6,352 nt of DNA from Chthoniobacter sp. Its GTDB lineage: Bacteria; Verrucomicrobiota; Verrucomicrobiia; Chthoniobacterales; Chthoniobacteraceae. The stretch lies in the NCBI GenBank assembly GCA_025351065.1, contig JANXWQ010000261.1, forward strand, positions 1 to 6,352, given 5' to 3'. A program made the position numbers and the translations under genes. The notes under the pieces are model-generated. The model saw only the letters and a list, made by a program, of their open reading frames with translations, ran no database searches and was not told the DNA's origin. Shown here in pieces: positions 4,209 through 6,352 of this stretch; position 1 is the stretch's first letter, and each line of letters opens with the position of its first letter.

Positions 4209-6352
4209 ATGTTTATGAGCGCCCAAAAGCTGGCCTGTCCAGTGATCGTTCGCCTCCTCAGCCTTGCGCTGATGCTCACTGGCATGCAGGCATCCGCGCG
4301 GGCGGACGACAAGCGCGCGGCGGAGGCGGAAGCGCAAATGGCGGCGGGCGAGGAATTGTCCGGGCGGGGGCAGTTTGAGGAAGCCATCGTGCGCTGGCGG
4401 GAAGCGGAGCGCAGCTTTGAGCGGGCGAAGGATGCGGACGGGGAAATCCGCGCGCTGCTGCGGCAGGCGGCGGCTTGCCAGTCGCTCGGGCAGCACCGGC
4501 TGGCGCTGCAAGCGCTCGGCGCGGCGGAGGCTTTGGACAAGGGTGCTGCGGAGCACCGCCGCGCGGCGGAGATCAAGGCGGCGCGCGGGGCCATCTCCAT
4601 TTTTGGGCGGGAATCGGATCAGGCGGAACCGCTGCTGCGCGAGAGCTTGAAAGCGGCGCGGGCGGCGCGGGACACGGCGCTCGCGGCGACGATTCTCAAT
4701 GACCTCGGCATCGTCCTCACGGCGCAGGGCCGCACGAAGGAAGCACTCGCGGCGTTCGAGGAAGCGACCCGCGGCGGCGATGCGGAACTCGCCGCGAAGG
4801 CGCGCAGAAACATGGCGGACGCCGCCTTCGCCGCGAACGACTACGCGGGCGCGGAGCGGTTCGCGGGGCAGGCCGCAAAGGAGGCCTCCGCGCTGCCGGA
4901 CGGGCACGGGAAGGCGTTTCTGCTCATGGGGACGGCGCAGCTTCTCCAGCAGATTTTTGTCGCCGCGCCTGGGCACAAAAATGCGCTGCGGGCGCAGGCG
5001 TTTCGGCTTCATCAGGAGGCCGCGCAGATCGCGGAAAAAACGGGCGACCAGCGCTCGCTCGCCTACGCGCTCGGCTATCAGGGCACGCTTTACGAATTTG
5101 AAAAGCGCGATGCCGAAGCGCTCGCACTGACGCGGCGCGCGGTCTTTGCCGCGCAGCAGGCGCACTCGCCCGATGCGCTCTACCGCTGGCAATGGCAGTC
5201 CGGGCGGCTGCTCGCGAAGCAGAAGGAACGGGAACCCGCAATCGAAGCGTACCGCCGCGCGGTGGCGACGCTCCAGACGATCCGCAACGACGTTTCCATC
5301 CGGCACGGCAACCGCAATGCGCACTCGTCGTTTCGCGAGGCGGTCGGCGGAATTTATTTTGAACTCGCGGACCTGCTCCTCCAGAGCGCGGACAAGGCCA
5401 AAGGCGACGAGGAAGTGCAGGCGCTGCTCCGCGAGGCGCGCGACACGGCGGAGCTGCTCAAGGCCGCGGAACTCGAAGACTATTTTCAGGACGACTGCGT
5501 GAACCTGCTCAAGTCGAAGACCAAAAAAGTCGAAACCATTTCGACGACGGCGGCGGTGATTTACATCGTCGCGCTGCCCACGCGCACGGAGCTGCTGGTG
5601 AGCCTGCCCTCCGGCAAACTGGAGCGCTTCAAGGTGGACGTGCCGGAGGAGAAGCTGACGGAGACGGTGCGGCTTTTCCGGCTGAATCTCGAGGACCGCA
5701 GCACGGAAAGTTTCATCGAGCAGGCGCAGCAGCTTTATGCGTGGCTGATCAAGCCGCTCGAACCGCTGATGGCCAGCGGGCGGCTCGACACGATGGTCTT
5801 CGTCCCCGACGGCGCGCTGCGCACCATCCCGATGTCGGCGCTGCATGACGGCGAAAAATTTCTCATCGAAAAGTACGCGGTCGCGGTCACGCCGGGCCTG
5901 GAGCTGATGGAGGCGAAGCCGGTCGCGCGGGTGCAGGCGCGGGTCATGATCAGCGGGCTCTCCGAGGAAAAGGAGGGCTTTCCCGCACTCACCAACGTGC
6001 CGCAGGAGATCGCGCAAATCGGGAAGCTCTACGGCCAAAACCACACCTTGATGAACAAGACCTTTGAGCACGACGCGCTCGGCGAAGGGCTGGCCCGCGA
6101 GCCGTTCACGATGGTGCATATCGCCTCGCACGGACATTTCGACAACGACGTGCGCAAGAGCTTCGTGCTGACCTTCGACAAGCATCTCACGCTCGACGAT
6201 CTCGAACGCTACATCCGCCCCGCGCAGCTCCGCGACCAGGCGATCGAGCTGCTCACGCTGAGCGCCTGCCAGACGGCGGCGGGCGATGACCGCGCGGCGC
6301 TCGGGCTCGCCGGAGTGGCGGTGAAAGCCGGCGCGCGGGCGGCGTTTGCGAC
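4209..6352 (+). CDS. Secreted TPR-CHAT domain protein (putative caspase-like protease), 3' truncated by window end
   Basis: The frame runs from ATG 4209 to the window edge, giving 714 complete codons with no stop. The N-terminus has a signal peptide: a basic start, a hydrophobic core (about 11-26, VIVRLLSLALMLTG) and an A-x-A site at 30-32 (ARA before DDKR), with no lipobox Cys. Residues about 35-335 are Ala/Glu/Arg-rich paired helices typical of TPR repeats. A helical linker follows with FREAVGGIYFELADLL (375-390) and LEDYFQDDCVN (423-431), motifs I associate with TPR proteins carrying CHAT domains. The CHAT domain starts near 440 and has FVPDGALRTIPMSAL (531-545), the His motif HIASHGHF with catalytic His641, and LSACQTAAGD with catalytic Cys687. 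Both dyad residues are intact, so a cysteine endopeptidase is likely, exported to the periplasm or beyond. An in-frame TAA at 4200-4202 limits the start to 4209 or the ATG at 4215; neither has a clear Shine-Dalgarno sequence. The substrate is unknown. Only the last part of the CHAT domain and anything after it are missing. Confidence 0.93.
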   Translation, partial: MFMSAQKLACPVIVRLLSLALMLTGMQASARADDKRAAEAEAQMAAGEELSGRGQFEEAIVRWREAERSFERAKDADGEIRALLRQAAACQSLGQHRLALQALGAAEALDKGAAEHRRAAEIKAARGAISIFGRESDQAEPLLRESLKAARAARDTALAATILNDLGIVLTAQGRTKEALAAFEEATRGGDAELAAKARRNMADAAFAANDYAGAERFAGQAAKEASALPDGHGKAFLLMGTAQLLQQIFVAAPGHKNALRAQAFRLHQEAAQIAEKTGDQRSLAYALGYQGTLYEFEKRDAEALALTRRAVFAAQQAHSPDALYRWQWQSGRLLAKQKEREPAIEAYRRAVATLQTIRNDVSIRHGNRNAHSSFREAVGGIYFELADLLLQSADKAKGDEEVQALLREARDTAELLKAAELEDYFQDDCVNLLKSKTKKVETISTTAAVIYIVALPTRTELLVSLPSGKLERFKVDVPEEKLTETVRLFRLNLEDRSTESFIEQAQQLYAWLIKPLEPLMASGRLDTMVFVPDGALRTIPMSALHDGEKFLIEKYAVAVTPGLELMEAKPVARVQARVMISGLSEEKEGFPALTNVPQEIAQIGKLYGQNHTLMNKTFEHDALGEGLAREPFTMVHIASHGHFDNDVRKSFVLTFDKHLTLDDLERYIRPAQLRDQAIELLTLSACQTAAGDDRAALGLAGVAVKAGARAAFA

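Noticed and set aside
3927..6185. A 752-codon minus-strand open frame covering the CHAT gene
   Set aside because: It is antisense to a gene with clear domains. It is rich in Arg, Leu and His and has no recognisable motif, as expected for a shadow frame in GC-rich DNA.
1..6352. CRISPR array or insertion sequence
   Set aside because: No regularly spaced direct repeats and no transposase frame or terminal inverted repeats were seen. The integration evidence is confined to the tRNA-Gly junction.

Overview
The window is high-GC bacterial DNA, about mid-60s % GC by hand count and higher in the last third. Short intergenic gaps and overlapping start/stop codons are typical of bacteria. Gene content and the style of the glucose-6-phosphate isomerase suggest Verrucomicrobiota (Opitutales-like) or a relative in the PVC group. 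This is an inference from recalled family resemblance, since the window holds no rRNA or other strong taxonomic marker.

Layout. (1) Bases 1-303 have lower GC (about 57% by count over 1-240) and look like one end of an integrated genetic element. A 28-base 3' end of a tRNA-Gly gene, including its encoded CCA, sits at 210-237 with no matching 5' half before it. A minus-strand reading frame runs through this fragment and ends at base 2 with a tail that resembles the C-terminal extension of integrase-like proteins. The same stretch carries four copies of a GAATC/GATTC motif and several short inverted repeats. A plus-strand terminator-like hairpin (283-304) closes the region. (2) Bases 304-3939 hold a compact minus-strand operon read right to left: pgi (glucose-6-phosphate isomerase), then a short histidine kinase with no sensor domain, then an NtrC-type sigma-54 response regulator. 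The first junction has a 1-base gap and the second an ATGA overlap, so the three are probably co-transcribed and translationally coupled. (3) Bases 3940-4208 are a divergent intergenic region. (4) From 4209 to the window end runs a plus-strand gene, cut off by the window edge, for a secreted protein with TPR-like helical repeats followed by a CHAT (caspase-like) protease domain.

How the parts relate. The kinase and regulator form a plausible cognate pair controlling sigma-54 promoters, and their coupling to pgi hints at a link with central carbon metabolism. No target promoter was recognised here. The CHAT protein is transcribed away from the operon and may belong to a separate unit continuing to the right. 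The most notable signal is the scar at the left edge: an attachment-site junction where a tRNA-Gly 3' end lies inside an integrase-like reading frame. This implies an element whose integrase coding sequence spans its own attP and is given a new C-terminus on integration.
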